From positions 99 through 64,098 of the forward strand of contig NZ_ATZA01000019.1 of NCBI RefSeq assembly GCF_000427965.1: 64,000 nucleotides of DNA, read 5' to 3'. This document shows, one piece after another, positions 1 to 9,906 of the stretch. The stretch comes from Olivibacter sitiensis DSM 17696 (GTDB lineage: Bacteria > Bacteroidota > Bacteroidia > Sphingobacteriales > Sphingobacteriaceae). The translations under genes and the position numbers were made by a program. The notes beneath the pieces are model-generated. The model ran no database searches and was not told where the DNA came from. It was given only the letters and a program-made list of their open reading frames with translations. Every line of letters starts with the position of its first letter. Position 1 is the first letter of the stretch.

Positions 1-324
1 GGCTTTTTTATCTAATGAAAATATTTACTGATAATCAGTAAGTTAAGTGAGTTTATTGCCTGTTTTTAAGTTTATCCGTTTGGTAGTGATAAACAATTAT
101 TGATATCTTAAATTTTACTGATCACCCAAGAATAATTTGCTAAAATTGATGTTCACGCAAAAAAAATAGGATTAGAATTCCCATTTAAGCGATTATTTAT
201 GCAATTTTGGGCCTTGGAAACACTAAACCATCTAATGATTATGCTGTGCAAGAGGTAAAAAGAAGGGGAACAACGGCAGTAAACATAATTAGTTGCACAT
301 GCATTTTGATTTTTTTGTGATTTA
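1..324. other. Intergenic region upstream of the first peptide transporter
   Basis: I see no gene here. The first bases (GGC followed by a T run) could be the end of a terminator belonging to a gene outside the window. Positions 25-41 hold a 7-bp inverted repeat, TTACTGA and TCAGTAA separated by 3 bases, and the 9-mer TTTACTGAT recurs at 114-122. This could be a regulator site for the downstream transporter, but the region is A+T rich and the match may be chance. Confidence 0.4.
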
Positions 325-1896
325 ATGAAGGTAGAAGAACAGCACGCTCAAGGGAGCAAAGGAGAGGGTATTGATAAAAAAACGATCTTTGGACATCCAG
401 TAGGCCTTTATATCTTATTCCTCACGGAAATGTGGGAACGCTTTAGCTTCTACGGCATGAAAGCTTTGCTCATTTTCTATCTCACCAAGTACCATTTCTT
501 TTCAGACACAGAGGGCAATCATATCGTGGGCAACTACGCTGCTCTGGTGTATGCGTTACCCATTCTGGGCGGCGCTTTGGCAGATCGCTTTCTCGGATTC
601 CGAAAGGCGGTAACTTTTGGCGCCGTGCTTTTGGTCTTAGGCCATTTGGGAATGGCTTTCGAGGGTTTTCAGGCCTACTATACAGATGGAGGCACGGCAG
701 TACGAGACGAATTTGCTATCCAATGCTTTTATTTCTCTATGGGACTCATCATCATGGGCGTAGGTTTTTTGAAACCCAATATCTCGACCATTGTAGGAGA
801 ACTGTACGAGCAAGGCGACAGCAGGCGTGACTCGGGCTTTACCATTTTCTATATGGGCATCAACCTGGGAGGTTTCATCGCCACCTTGCTATGCGGCTGG
901 CTGGGCGAAACTTACGGCTGGCGATATGGTTTTGGTGCCGCTGGAATAGGCATGCTTTTTGGCCTCATTGTGTTTATATCAGGACAAAAATACCTTATGG
1001 GAAAGGCCGAGCCGAAGCAGCCGCAATTACTTCGATCAAGATCTATATTGGGAATAAGCAACGAATGGCTCATCTATTTACTCTCATTTGGAGGCGTTTT
1101 TGTTTGTTGGCAACTTGTACAAAATCACGTAGTAGTAGGCAGTCTGCTCACTATCACATCCATATTGGTTGTGTTGTACCTCATCTGGTTCATAGCTACC
1201 GAGTGTACGCCCAAGGAACGCGGGCAGATGATCGTATTGATTGTGCTAACCCTATTCACGGTTGTCTTCTGGGCGCTATTTGAACAGGCATATACGTCCA
1301 TGAATCTTTTTGCCGACCGCGTGGTAGATCGCATGACGCCTTATGGGGAAATCAAGGCTTCGCAGTTCCTTTCGCTCAACTCCCTATTCATCATCCTATT
1401 TGCGCCCGTATTTGCCTGGATATGGATTCGCCTGGCAAAGAAGAATATGGAGCCTAGTACGCCCGTAAAATTTGCCATAGGCATTATCCTGGCAGGAGTT
1501 GGTTTTGGCGCATTGGTAATAGGCATCCAAAATGCCAATGAACTGGGGAAAGTGGCTCCTTTTTGGTTAGCGCTCGCCTACTTTTTTCATACCAGCGGCG
1601 AGCTTTCGGTATCGCCCGTTGGGCTATCTGCCGTCACCAAACTTTCAGTGCCAAAGATTGTGGGATTCATGATGGGCGTATGGTTTTTGGCCACTGCTAG
1701 CTCGGAATACATAGCTTCCATACTAGCCAATATTGCACATGTAGACACCGAAGGCGGAATAGTTGCCGATACCAAGGTGGCATTGGGTGCCTACTCCGAA
1801 CTGTATTCATTCTTACTATATGCAGGTATCATTACCGGAACGGTGCTTTTGGTGCTCTCCCCCTTATTGAGGAAATATATGTACGGCGTAAAGTAG
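325..1896 (+). CDS. POT-family proton-coupled peptide transporter (first of tandem pair)
   Basis: This is a 523-residue integral membrane protein of the POT/PTR2 branch of the major facilitator superfamily, which imports di- and tripeptides with protons. The family signature ExxER lies at residues 35-39 (TEMWERFSFYG), inside the first membrane helix, and the FxKPN motif follows near residue 155. About 12-14 hydrophobic segments are visible, and the length fits the family. The ATG at 325 is preceded by an A+T-rich stretch without a clear Shine-Dalgarno site, as is usual in Bacteroidota. It is followed after 64 bases by a paralogue on the same strand, so the two may be cotranscribed. Substrate range cannot be read from the sequence. 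Confidence 0.93.
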   Translation: MKVEEQHAQGSKGEGIDKKTIFGHPVGLYILFLTEMWERFSFYGMKALLIFYLTKYHFFSDTEGNHIVGNYAALVYALPILGGALADRFLGFRKAVTFGAVLLVLGHLGMAFEGFQAYYTDGGTAVRDEFAIQCFYFSMGLIIMGVGFLKPNISTIVGELYEQGDSRRDSGFTIFYMGINLGGFIATLLCGWLGETYGWRYGFGAAGIGMLFGLIVFISGQKYLMGKAEPKQPQLLRSRSILGISNEWLIYLLSFGGVFVCWQLVQNHVVVGSLLTITSILVVLYLIWFIATECTPKERGQMIVLIVLTLFTVVFWALFEQAYTSMNLFADRVVDRMTPYGEIKASQFLSLNSLFIILFAPVFAWIWIRLAKKNMEPSTPVKFAIGIILAGVGFGALVIGIQNANELGKVAPFWLALAYFFHTSGELSVSPVGLSAVTKLSVPKIVGFMMGVWFLATASSEYIASILANIAHVDTEGGIVADTKVALGAYSELYSFLLYAGIITGTVLLVLSPLLRKYMYGVK

Positions 1897-1960
1897 TAAT
1901 TGGTAGGTAGTACTTAGACAACAAATAAACTAATCCACAAATAAACGAGTAAACAAAAAA

Positions 1961-3727
1961 ATGACAGCTGAACAGAAGGAAATCAATTTCTTTGATCTAA
2001 AGGTAATGGGGCATCCGGCAGGTCTCTTTGTACTTTTCTTTACCGAAATGTGGGAGCGTTTCTCTTATTATGGAATGCGGGCCTTGTTGGTGCTTTTTTT
2101 GACTACTTCGCTCATAGGCGACAATCCTGGTTGGGGCTGGCCCAGAGAACATGCACTGGCCATATACGGTTCCTATACCTCCCTTGTCTACCTCACCCCT
2201 ATCCTTGGTGGTTATATCGCGGATCGCATCATCGGACACCGATGGGCGGTACTGTTAGGCGCATTGATCATGACGCTGGGTCACGCTTCTATGGCCTTGG
2301 AATTTGATCCTATATTCATGTATATCGGCCTTGGCTGCCTCGTGGTAGGAAACGGTTTCTTCAAACCCAATATGAACTCCGTACTTTCTGAGCTGTACAA
2401 AAAATACCCGGAAAAGAAGGACGGTGCCTATACCATCTTCTATATGGGAGTCAATTCAGGTTCCTTTTTAGGAATGTTGCTTTGCGGCTATATTGGCGAA
2501 AGTCCCGATTGGGGATGGAGTTACGGCTTTGGCCTGGCAGGTATATTCATGTTTATCGGCATGCTGCAGTTCTATTTCACACAGGGAATCTTTGGAAAAA
2601 TAGGTCTGAAACCAATAAAAGATGCACAAGAAGTTCAGGAAAACGAAGATCCGCGCGAAGCGAAACGAAATCCTTTTTCCAAGCTTGACTTATTGCTTAT
2701 TGCCTTTATATCCATTGTGAGCGTGGTATGGGTTATCAATGACCCGGTATCAAAAATATCCTCTTTCAATGTGTTCAACTTTGAGGTGGCTGGCATAGCA
2801 GGGGAAAATTTTGCCATACTACTAGCCTTTGCCATTTTTATTTTTATCATTGTGAAGCGCGTATCGCAATATACGCCCATCCTGCGAGACAAGATCATAG
2901 CCGTCATCATCCTCGCTTTCATAAGTATTTTCTTCTGGGCTTGCTTTGAGCAGGCCGGAGGTTCTATGGCTATCTTTGCAAAAGACTATACCCTCAGATC
3001 ACTGGATGGCAGCTCCAAACTGGTTTTCAACATAGCCAATACGCTGATAACCCTTATTCCCTTGAGCGTTATTTCCTATGTGCTTTTCTCTTTGTTCAAT
3101 AAGACTTTCAAGTATTTTGCCATCGGCAATGTCATTCTGTCCTCGGCATTTGTCATTATCTGGGGTTTAGCGCTATACATGTTGTACAATCAATTTCAAG
3201 AGACAAAATCAGAAGTGCCGGCTAGCTGGTTCAACATGTTCAACTCTTTGTTCATCATTACGCTATCTCCCCTTTTCTCCAAAATATGGGAAAGTAAGTA
3301 CAATCCTTTGGCAACGTACAAAAGTGGTATTGGCATGATTTTACTTGGTATTGGTTTTGCCGCATTGGCCCTTGGTGCAGATGGTATTCCGCAGGGTGCA
3401 AAAACAGCCTCCGTAAGCATGATATGGCTTATAGTGGCCTACCTCTTCCATACCATGGGCGAAATATGCATATCCCCTGCAGGTCTCTCTTATGTAAGTA
3501 AATTGGTGCCTGCTCGGATGATAGCGATCATGTTTGGGATTTGGTACCTGGGCACATCCATCGGCAATAAAATTGCCGGTACTGCAGGTGGGATGATCGA
3601 CAAAGTTACGGAGCAATACTCCATGACTACGTTCTTCTTAATATTTACCCTCGTCCCTATGGCTCTAGGCCTTTTCATGATTATGTTGACGCCACTTATG
3701 AAAAAACTGATGCACGGGGTACGTTAA
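1961..3727 (+). CDS. POT-family proton-coupled peptide transporter (second of tandem pair)
   Basis: This 588-residue membrane protein is a second POT/PTR2 di-/tripeptide:proton symporter. The ExxER signature is at residues 29-33 (EMWERFSYYG) and the FxKPN motif near residue 130. It is about 65 residues longer than its neighbour, mainly through an extended loop after the sixth helix (about residues 210-235, rich in K, E and D) and extra hydrophobic segments in the middle, consistent with a 14-helix form. It lies 64 bases after the first transporter and 32 bases before the glycosyltransferase, so the three genes probably form one transcription unit. The pair looks like an old tandem duplication, because the two proteins are clearly divergent. 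Confidence 0.93.
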   Translation: MTAEQKEINFFDLKVMGHPAGLFVLFFTEMWERFSYYGMRALLVLFLTTSLIGDNPGWGWPREHALAIYGSYTSLVYLTPILGGYIADRIIGHRWAVLLGALIMTLGHASMALEFDPIFMYIGLGCLVVGNGFFKPNMNSVLSELYKKYPEKKDGAYTIFYMGVNSGSFLGMLLCGYIGESPDWGWSYGFGLAGIFMFIGMLQFYFTQGIFGKIGLKPIKDAQEVQENEDPREAKRNPFSKLDLLLIAFISIVSVVWVINDPVSKISSFNVFNFEVAGIAGENFAILLAFAIFIFIIVKRVSQYTPILRDKIIAVIILAFISIFFWACFEQAGGSMAIFAKDYTLRSLDGSSKLVFNIANTLITLIPLSVISYVLFSLFNKTFKYFAIGNVILSSAFVIIWGLALYMLYNQFQETKSEVPASWFNMFNSLFIITLSPLFSKIWESKYNPLATYKSGIGMILLGIGFAALALGADGIPQGAKTASVSMIWLIVAYLFHTMGEICISPAGLSYVSKLVPARMIAIMFGIWYLGTSIGNKIAGTAGGMIDKVTEQYSMTTFFLIFTLVPMALGLFMIMLTPLMKKLMHGVR

Positions 3728-3759
3728 TTTGACGAAGCTTAATACATTTTTTGAACATC

Positions 3760-4488
3760 ATGGCAGACAGCATAGTCCTCATACCTACTTATAATGAAAA
3801 GGACAATATAGAGAAAATCGTTCGCAAGGTATTCTCCTTGCCCCGCATTTTCCATATATTGGTAATTGATGACGGTTCGCCCGATGGCACGGCAACTATT
3901 GTGCGCCGACTGATGGACGAATTTGAAGGCCTCCTTTTTCTAGAAGAACGCAAAGGGAAACTCGGACTGGGCACGGCATATATCCATGGCTTCCAATGGG
4001 CGTTACAACGTAACTATGAGTACATCATAGAAATGGATGCCGACTTTTCACACAATCCAGATTATCTTTCGGATCTAGTAGAAGCTTGCGAAAGAGGTGC
4101 CGACGTGGCAATAGGTTCGCGTTATATCAATGGGGTAAACGTAGTGAACTGGCCCATGAAACGCATGCTGATGTCTTATTTCGCGTCGGTTTATGTACGC
4201 TTCATCACGCGTATCAAGGTGATGGATGCCACCGCAGGCTTTGTATGCTACAAACGTATAGTACTGGAGACCATATTGCGCGACAAAATAAAATTTGTAG
4301 GTTATGCCTTCCAGATTGAAATGAAATTTAAAGCCATCAAATATGGTTTTCAGGTAGTGGAAATTCCCATCATTTTCGTAGACCGTACCGCTGGCGAGTC
4401 CAAGATGAGCCCCAAAATATTTAAAGAGGCATTCTTTGGGGTAATCTATATGAAAGTAAAAAGCTGGTTCAAAAACTATAAAGTATGA
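3760..4488 (+). CDS. Polyprenol monophosphomannose synthase-like GT2 glycosyltransferase
   Basis: This 242-residue glycosyltransferase family 2 protein resembles dolichol/polyprenol-phosphate mannosyltransferase (DPM1 type), which moves mannose from GDP-mannose to a lipid carrier at the cytoplasmic face of the membrane. The nucleotide-sugar motif DDGSPDGT is at residues 37-44 and the metal-binding DAD at 93-95. There is no C-terminal membrane anchor, as in soluble DPM1-type enzymes. I chose the ATG at 3760 over a TTG at 3751 because the family usually starts just before the first beta strand. It ends in a convergent arrangement with the GAF/HisKA gene. The actual sugar and acceptor are inferred from the family. 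Confidence 0.85.
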   Translation: MADSIVLIPTYNEKDNIEKIVRKVFSLPRIFHILVIDDGSPDGTATIVRRLMDEFEGLLFLEERKGKLGLGTAYIHGFQWALQRNYEYIIEMDADFSHNPDYLSDLVEACERGADVAIGSRYINGVNVVNWPMKRMLMSYFASVYVRFITRIKVMDATAGFVCYKRIVLETILRDKIKFVGYAFQIEMKFKAIKYGFQVVEIPIIFVDRTAGESKMSPKIFKEAFFGVIYMKVKSWFKNYKV

Positions 4489-4493
4489 TCACG

Positions 4494-4515
4494 AAAAGGC
4501 AAGCCTTTGCCTTTG
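4494..4515. terminator. Hairpin between convergent genes
   Basis: AAAGGCAA (4495-4502) and TTGCCTTT (4507-4514) form an 8-bp stem with a 4-base loop between the glycosyltransferase stop and the stop of the opposing GAF/HisKA gene. It could serve as a bidirectional terminator. The following T run is short, so strength is uncertain. Confidence 0.5.
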
Positions 4516-4517
4516 TC

Positions 4518-5219
4518 TTACAACGATGCCAATAACTCGTCCAATCGTTTGAGCAACACATCAGAAGATTCGTTTATGCGAGCAGCCATCCGTTTTATCT
4601 TTTCGTCTGTCCCCCCTTCTCGCTGTATAAGCTGCGAGTAAAGACGTATGCTGGTGAGTGGATTCTTGATATCATGTACCGTCCTGTTTAACCAATTTTG
4701 CTCTTCTTGCATGGCTTTTCTACCATATTGGCGCAGGCGCAATATCTCCATAATGGTTTGAGATAGCGCTGTCAATTTATCCAACTTGCCTTTCGGCAAA
4801 TGTTGAGAATCTTTATCCACCACGCCAATGAATCCGATGCAGTATTGGTCTGGGGTCAACAATGGTGCGCAGGCAAAATAGTGTATGTCAAAATCGCCAA
4901 TAAAGGCGAACCGATCTTTAAAGTGCTCTTTCGCTAAGTCGGAAAATTCTATGGGGGCATTTAGGTTCAGTTCCAACAGGTAACTGCAAAGCGAATCACT
5001 ACGATCCACATAAGTAGGCATATCCTCATGGCTCACGGATTTGAAGAATACTTGCTCAGCATCAAGAAAAGATATAAACGACCACTTAACCCCCAACAAT
5101 TCCGCAGCTAGGCAGGTTATATGGTCAAATATTCGCTCTCGAGGGGTATGCAGGATGTCGTAGCGATATAAACGCAAGCACCTATTACTCTCCCTTTTTT
5201 CGACCGCAGCTTTATCCAT
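4518..5219 (-). CDS. GAF domain protein with histidine-kinase dimerisation domain but no ATPase domain
   Basis: This 233-residue cytoplasmic protein has an N-terminal GAF sensor domain (about 25-160) and a C-terminal HisKA-like helical hairpin (about 170-233). The phospho-acceptor H box HDIKNPLTS places the histidine at 182. No HATPase_c domain follows: the reading frame stops at 233, and the remaining 29 bases to the converging gene cannot hold one. It lies 48 bases downstream of an OmpR-type response regulator on the same strand, so it is probably cotranscribed with it. It may act as a phosphotransfer or dimerisation partner rather than a self-sufficient kinase. No membrane segment or signal peptide is visible. 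Confidence 0.8.
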   Translation of the reverse strand: MDKAAVEKRESNRCLRLYRYDILHTPRERIFDHITCLAAELLGVKWSFISFLDAEQVFFKSVSHEDMPTYVDRSDSLCSYLLELNLNAPIEFSDLAKEHFKDRFAFIGDFDIHYFACAPLLTPDQYCIGFIGVVDKDSQHLPKGKLDKLTALSQTIMEILRLRQYGRKAMQEEQNWLNRTVHDIKNPLTSIRLYSQLIQREGGTDEKIKRMAARINESSDVLLKRLDELLASL

Positions 5220-5267
5220 AAAAATCGACTTTTTATAAAGCTACATTATATCGTCAAAAAAAGAAAA

Positions 5268-5954
5268 TTAAAGCTCAAATTTATAGCCTACGCCCTTTAC
5301 CGTAGAAACATAGTGTTCGCCTACCTTTTCCCGCAACTTGCGTACATGCACGTCGATGGTTCGGTTAGTCACTACTACAGACTCCTCCCATATTTGTTTC
5401 AAGATTTGCTCTCTGGTAAGTACCTTGCCAGGTTTGGACGCCAAGAGGTACAGCAATTCAAATTCCTTTTTTGCTAATACAATCTTTTCCTCTCCTCTAT
5501 ATACGAGATAAGCTTCTCTATCTATCACTAAGTCGCCAATAGTAATCTTGGCATGTTCATCCTCTTCCTGTTGCTTTACATTTCGGCGAAGTATAGCATT
5601 GATCCTGCTGAGGAGCGCACGTGGCTTGATAGGTTTTGCGATATAATCGTCAGCCCCTACATTGAAGCCGGCAATTTCAGAATATTCCTCGCTTCTGGCA
5701 GTCAAGAACACGATGAGCGTATTCTTGAACTGGCTCATGTTGCGCATTAGCCTGCAGGCCTCAATACCATCCATTTCTGGCATCATCACATCCAGTATAA
5801 TGAGGTCTGGCGCAAACTGCTTGGCCTTTGCTATGGCATCATAGCCATTGATGGCGGTGAAAGTTTCAAAGCCATCTCTTCCTAGATGATAATCAATCAA
5901 TTCGCGAATATCAGGTTCATCATCTACGATCAAAATTTTGTGCCGACTAGCCAT
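5268..5954 (-). CDS. OmpR/PhoB-family DNA-binding response regulator
   Basis: This 228-residue regulator has a receiver domain at residues 5-120, with the acidic pair DD at 11-12, phospho-acceptor Asp55 and conserved Lys107. A winged-helix DNA-binding domain (Trans_reg_C) spans about 134-228 and ends with a typical VKGVGYKFEL tail. All receiver residues are intact, so it should be phosphorylated and act as a transcription factor. The next gene downstream is the ATPase-less GAF/HisKA protein; no full-length kinase is adjacent. Its target genes cannot be inferred. Confidence 0.93.
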   Translation of the reverse strand: MASRHKILIVDDEPDIRELIDYHLGRDGFETFTAINGYDAIAKAKQFAPDLIILDVMMPEMDGIEACRLMRNMSQFKNTLIVFLTARSEEYSEIAGFNVGADDYIAKPIKPRALLSRINAILRRNVKQQEEDEHAKITIGDLVIDREAYLVYRGEEKIVLAKKEFELLYLLASKPGKVLTREQILKQIWEESVVVTNRTIDVHVRKLREKVGEHYVSTVKGVGYKFEL

Positions 5955-6061
5955 ATCTTATTTTTAGTGCTAAAATATAACCCTAACAATACTTAAAAGT
6001 TAGGTTATTGTTAAATAATCATTAAAATAAGCTATAGACATAGCTTTATAAAGCGCAGTTC

Positions 6062-7171
6062 TTATGGTAGATGCGTTTCCAAGAATTGCCCTAGAGCTTC
6101 TCCCCTCAGATTTTTTGCCACAATCACGCCTTCTGGATCCAACAAGAAGGAGCTAGGTATTTGCCTGACTTTATATAGCTCGGCAGCTTTGCTATTCCAC
6201 ATGGATAGGTCGGATACATGTGTCCAAGTCAATTGATCTTGAGCCACAGCCTGCTTCCAATTTTCCAATTTAGAATCTAGGGATACTCCCAATATATCAA
6301 AGCCCTTGCTATTGAAACGCTGATACTGTTTCACGATGTTTGGATTTTCCAACCTGCACGGCTGACACCAAGAAGCCCAAAAATCTATTAAGGTATACTT
6401 CCCACGAAAATCAGACAATTTCACGGTTTTCCCTTTCATATCCAGCAATTCGAACTCGGGAGCCTTTTGCCCTATGCTCAGCGGCTTCAGTTCAGCCATG
6501 TGGGCCACGTAATCCTTTACGGCCTGGTTGTTTCCAAACTTATCTTTAATGCGATCAGCAAATTCTATCTTATCTTTTTCAAAATCGATGTACTGAGAAT
6601 CATCCAAAGAGCTGATTGCATAAAAACCCGCTAAGTTGTCACTGTTTTTTTTTGCAAATGCTACGGTGGCATCTCCCCTCGCATGCATCAAGGAGTCATA
6701 CTTTGTTCTCAGCGTAGCGATAATCTCTTCTCGCTGATCGGGTCGTTCTCCTATTTCCTTTGTGAACTCCTCTTCCAGAGCGTTTATTTTGGAGAGGTAA
6801 TCTTGATTGAGTTCATTGAAACCTTTCAACTTGCTCGACACCTCCGATCCTTCAATACTATACTCCATCTTTGGATCTTCAAGATCGGCCTTGAATGTCA
6901 ATTTCTCACCGTTTTGGAGTACAAAGAAATAGTGCCTGTCGCCAGCTTCCAGTCCATACAGTTGCGGAACGGGGCTGGTCTTTCTAAACCTGAACTTGTT
7001 GTCGTCGTTTAAAAAAGCCGAGTCGACTATGTTTTCACCTTGGTAGAGCAATATTTTCTTTATGGCTCCATTATTGGTGAGCTGTCCGTCTATTATAAAT
7101 TCATTATCATGGTCGTTGCACGCAAAGAGTGCGAATACACAGCCGACCCATATCGCTATAGTCTTCTTCAT
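6062..7171 (-). CDS. TlpA-like thiol-disulfide lipoprotein with DUF4369 domain
   Basis: This 369-residue exported protein starts with a lipoprotein signal peptide (lipobox ending at Cys18, ALFAC). An N-terminal DUF4369 beta domain (about 24-115) and a helical linker (about 115-225) precede a thioredoxin-fold domain of the TlpA/ResA type (about 235-369). The redox site CQPC is at residues 269-272, in the family context FWASWC. Proteins of this kind reduce or shuffle thiols in the periplasm of Bacteroidota. It is 46 bases downstream of alaS on the same strand, although that does not imply a functional link. The substrate is unknown. Confidence 0.9.
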   Translation of the reverse strand: MKKTIAIWVGCVFALFACNDHDNEFIIDGQLTNNGAIKKILLYQGENIVDSAFLNDDNKFRFRKTSPVPQLYGLEAGDRHYFFVLQNGEKLTFKADLEDPKMEYSIEGSEVSSKLKGFNELNQDYLSKINALEEEFTKEIGERPDQREEIIATLRTKYDSLMHARGDATVAFAKKNSDNLAGFYAISSLDDSQYIDFEKDKIEFADRIKDKFGNNQAVKDYVAHMAELKPLSIGQKAPEFELLDMKGKTVKLSDFRGKYTLIDFWASWCQPCRLENPNIVKQYQRFNSKGFDILGVSLDSKLENWKQAVAQDQLTWTHVSDLSMWNSKAAELYKVRQIPSSFLLDPEGVIVAKNLRGEALGQFLETHLP

Positions 7172-7217
7172 ATCTATTTTTGCCTCATCTTAAACGACCA
7201 AAGCAAGATTTCATTGT

Positions 7218-9836
7218 TTACACACTGGCCGACTGCACAAAATGCCTAGCCTTTTGGATGGCACGAGGCAAGCCAGAAGCGTCTTTTCCTCCCGCCGTTG
7301 CATAGAAGGCTTGCCCTCCTCCCCCTCCTTTTATCTCTTTCGCTAGTTCTCGAACGATGGCACCTGCATTTAGGCTCTTTTCAGCCACCAGATTTTCCGA
7401 TAGCATGACCGTGAGGCCTGGCTTTTCGTCGCCATATCCCAAAACCAAAAAAAGATTAGGCAATTTATCCTTTAAACCGAATGCAATACTCTTAATGGCA
7501 TCCGCATCTGCCAAATCTATCTTTTCGGCTATGAAATTTAAGCCATCTATATGCTCCACTTTCTCCATCAATTGAGATCGGAGCACTGCAGCCTTCTCCT
7601 GTACGGCCTTTTCTATTTCCTTTCTCAACCTGTTGTTTTCCTCCTGCAAGGACTGTATGGACGCCAAAACATCTTTGGGGCTTTTCAACAATTCCTTGAC
7701 CTGATGCAGGGCATTGCCTTGCTCGGCAATCAACTTTTCCGAGGCTTTGCCCGTAACAGCTTCTATGCGCCTCACACCGGCAGCCACGGCACTTTCGGAA
7801 ACGATCTTGAAAAAGCCGATGTTCCCGGTAGCGGGTACGTGACACCCTCCGCAAAGTTCCTTGGAATAGTGGTCGCCAAAGGTGATCACCCGTACATAAT
7901 CGCCATATTTCTCTCCAAAAAGTGCCGTGGTGCCTTCGGCTATCGCCTGATCGAAAGGAACATGACGTTGCTCTTTCTTTGCAATGTTTTCTCTGATCTT
8001 TTCATTGACCAAGTGTTCAATAGACCTTAGTTCGTCTTCGCTTAGCTTGCTAAAATGGGAAAAATCAAAACGCAAGGAATTTTCGCTCACCAAAGAGCCT
8101 TTTTGATTGACATGCGTACCCAACACTTTTTTCAGTGCAGCGTGCAACAAATGGGTGGCAGAGTGATTGCGCTCTATATCATGCCTTCTTTCAGCATCCA
8201 CCTTAGCCACAAAATCGACTTCGGGATGTGAAGGCAATGTATTGGTAAAATGGACAATGAGTCCATTCTCTTTTTTGGTATCTACTATATCTATCTTTTC
8301 ATCGCCCGCCATCAGCCAGCCACTATCGCCTACCTCTCCACCGCCTTCGGCATAAAAAGGCGTTTTGCTCAATACCAATTGATAGCGGTCCTTCCCTTTC
8401 ATGGCTATCTTTCGGTACTTGACTAGCTGAGTTTCTACCTCCAAGCTATCATAGCCCACAAACTCCACCTGGTCTTCGTCCAAAAGCGTCACCCAATCGC
8501 CAGTATCTATCGTTGTCGCCGCCCTAGATCGTTGCTTTTGTTCTTCCAGCGAGGTTTGAAAGCCCGGCATATCCACCTGCCATCCCTTTTCTCGGGCCAT
8601 AAGCTCGGTGAGGTCTATGGGAAATCCAAAAGTATCGTACAGCTCAAAAGCAAAATCGCCATTGACGATGCCGTCTGGAGCTCGATAGCCTTCAAAACGC
8701 TGCACGCCAGTCACCAAGGTGCGAAGGAAACTTTGCTCTTCTTCAAGCACCACCCTTTGCACAAAATCTTGCTGGGCAATCAATTCATCGAATACCCCCT
8801 CAAATTGTTTTGCCAACACAGGCACCAAGGTATTCAAGAAAGGCTCCTTAAAGTCGAGAAAGGTATAAGCATAACGCACTGCTCTACGCAATATCCTTCT
8901 GATGACGTAGCCTGCCTTGTTATTGCTGGGCAGTTGCCCATCTGCAATGGCAAAGGATATGGCACGGATATGATCGGCCATTACGCGCATGGCGATATCT
9001 GACGCTTCATCATCGCCATACGATTTTTTTGCCGCGGTAGCGATGACGTCAATCAATGGCATAAACACGTCCGTATCATAGTTGGACTGTTTCCCCTGCA
9101 GCACACGTACCAAACGCTCGAAGCCCATTCCCGTATCCACATGCTTGGCGGGCAATGGCTTCAAACTACTGTCTTTCAGCCTATTGAACTGCATGAATAC
9201 GTTGTTCCATATCTCTATGACCTGGGGGTGATCGGCATTGACCAATTCCTTGCCGTCCAGTATCGCGCGTTCGTCATCAGGTCTGCAGTCAACATGGATC
9301 TCCGAGCAAGGACCACAGGGGCCTGTTTCGCCCATTTCCCAAAAATTGTCCTTTTTATTGCCAAATAGGATACGCGATTCGTCAATATGGGCTTTCCAAT
9401 ATTGGAGCGCTTCCTCATCCCTGGGTAGCCCTTCCTTTTCGTCGCCCTCGAAGACGGTCACATATAATCGATCTTTATCTATGCCATATACACTGGTGAG
9501 CAACTCCCAGCTCCAGGCGATGGCCTCTTTCTTGAAATAATCGCCAAAACTCCAATTGCCGAGCATCTCAAACATGGTGTGATGGTAGGTATCTATACCA
9601 ACTTCTTCCAAGTCATTGTGCTTACCGGAAACACGCAAGCATCGCTGAGTATCTACTACCCGAGGATACTTGATGGGCGCTTCCCCCAAAAACAGCGCCT
9701 TAAATTGGTTCATGCCGGCATTGGTGAACATAAGGGTGGGATCGTTCTTTACTACTATGGGTGCCGAGGGCACGATTTGGTGCCCCTTGCTATGGAAAAA
9801 GTCCAAAAAGGTTTTTCTGATTTCTTTGCTTGTCAT
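7218..9836 (-). CDS. alaS: Alanine--tRNA ligase
   Basis: This 872-residue enzyme charges tRNA(Ala) with alanine in the cytoplasm. The N-terminal class II catalytic domain, the central editing domain with HSATH and CGGCH zinc-site motifs, and the C-terminal DHHA1 region (ending in KGGGGG-containing sequence) are all present, giving normal family length. I chose the ATG at 9836 (start MTSKEIRKTF), which matches the family start; an in-frame ATG at 9857 would add seven residues but sits at the expected transcription start of the -7 element at 9863-9870. It is the first gene of a unit with the downstream TlpA-like gene. Confidence 0.97.
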   Translation of the reverse strand: MTSKEIRKTFLDFFHSKGHQIVPSAPIVVKNDPTLMFTNAGMNQFKALFLGEAPIKYPRVVDTQRCLRVSGKHNDLEEVGIDTYHHTMFEMLGNWSFGDYFKKEAIAWSWELLTSVYGIDKDRLYVTVFEGDEKEGLPRDEEALQYWKAHIDESRILFGNKKDNFWEMGETGPCGPCSEIHVDCRPDDERAILDGKELVNADHPQVIEIWNNVFMQFNRLKDSSLKPLPAKHVDTGMGFERLVRVLQGKQSNYDTDVFMPLIDVIATAAKKSYGDDEASDIAMRVMADHIRAISFAIADGQLPSNNKAGYVIRRILRRAVRYAYTFLDFKEPFLNTLVPVLAKQFEGVFDELIAQQDFVQRVVLEEEQSFLRTLVTGVQRFEGYRAPDGIVNGDFAFELYDTFGFPIDLTELMAREKGWQVDMPGFQTSLEEQKQRSRAATTIDTGDWVTLLDEDQVEFVGYDSLEVETQLVKYRKIAMKGKDRYQLVLSKTPFYAEGGGEVGDSGWLMAGDEKIDIVDTKKENGLIVHFTNTLPSHPEVDFVAKVDAERRHDIERNHSATHLLHAALKKVLGTHVNQKGSLVSENSLRFDFSHFSKLSEDELRSIEHLVNEKIRENIAKKEQRHVPFDQAIAEGTTALFGEKYGDYVRVITFGDHYSKELCGGCHVPATGNIGFFKIVSESAVAAGVRRIEAVTGKASEKLIAEQGNALHQVKELLKSPKDVLASIQSLQEENNRLRKEIEKAVQEKAAVLRSQLMEKVEHIDGLNFIAEKIDLADADAIKSIAFGLKDKLPNLFLVLGYGDEKPGLTVMLSENLVAEKSLNAGAIVRELAKEIKGGGGGQAFYATAGGKDASGLPRAIQKARHFVQSASV

Positions 9837-9862
9837 GGATAAGCTATTGTTTAGCATGTGTG

Positions 9863-9870
9863 CAAAGTTA
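9863..9870 (-). promoter_or_regulatory. Bacteroidota -7 promoter element for alaS
   Basis: Read on the minus strand this is TAACTTTG, which fits the Bacteroidota -7 consensus TAnnTTTG. It would place transcription start near 9856, about 20 bases before the chosen alaS start. I could not find a good -33 element. Confidence 0.5.
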
Positions 9871-9906
9871 ATGGAATTATTGAATTAAAGAGCTTATGGA
9901 TATAAG

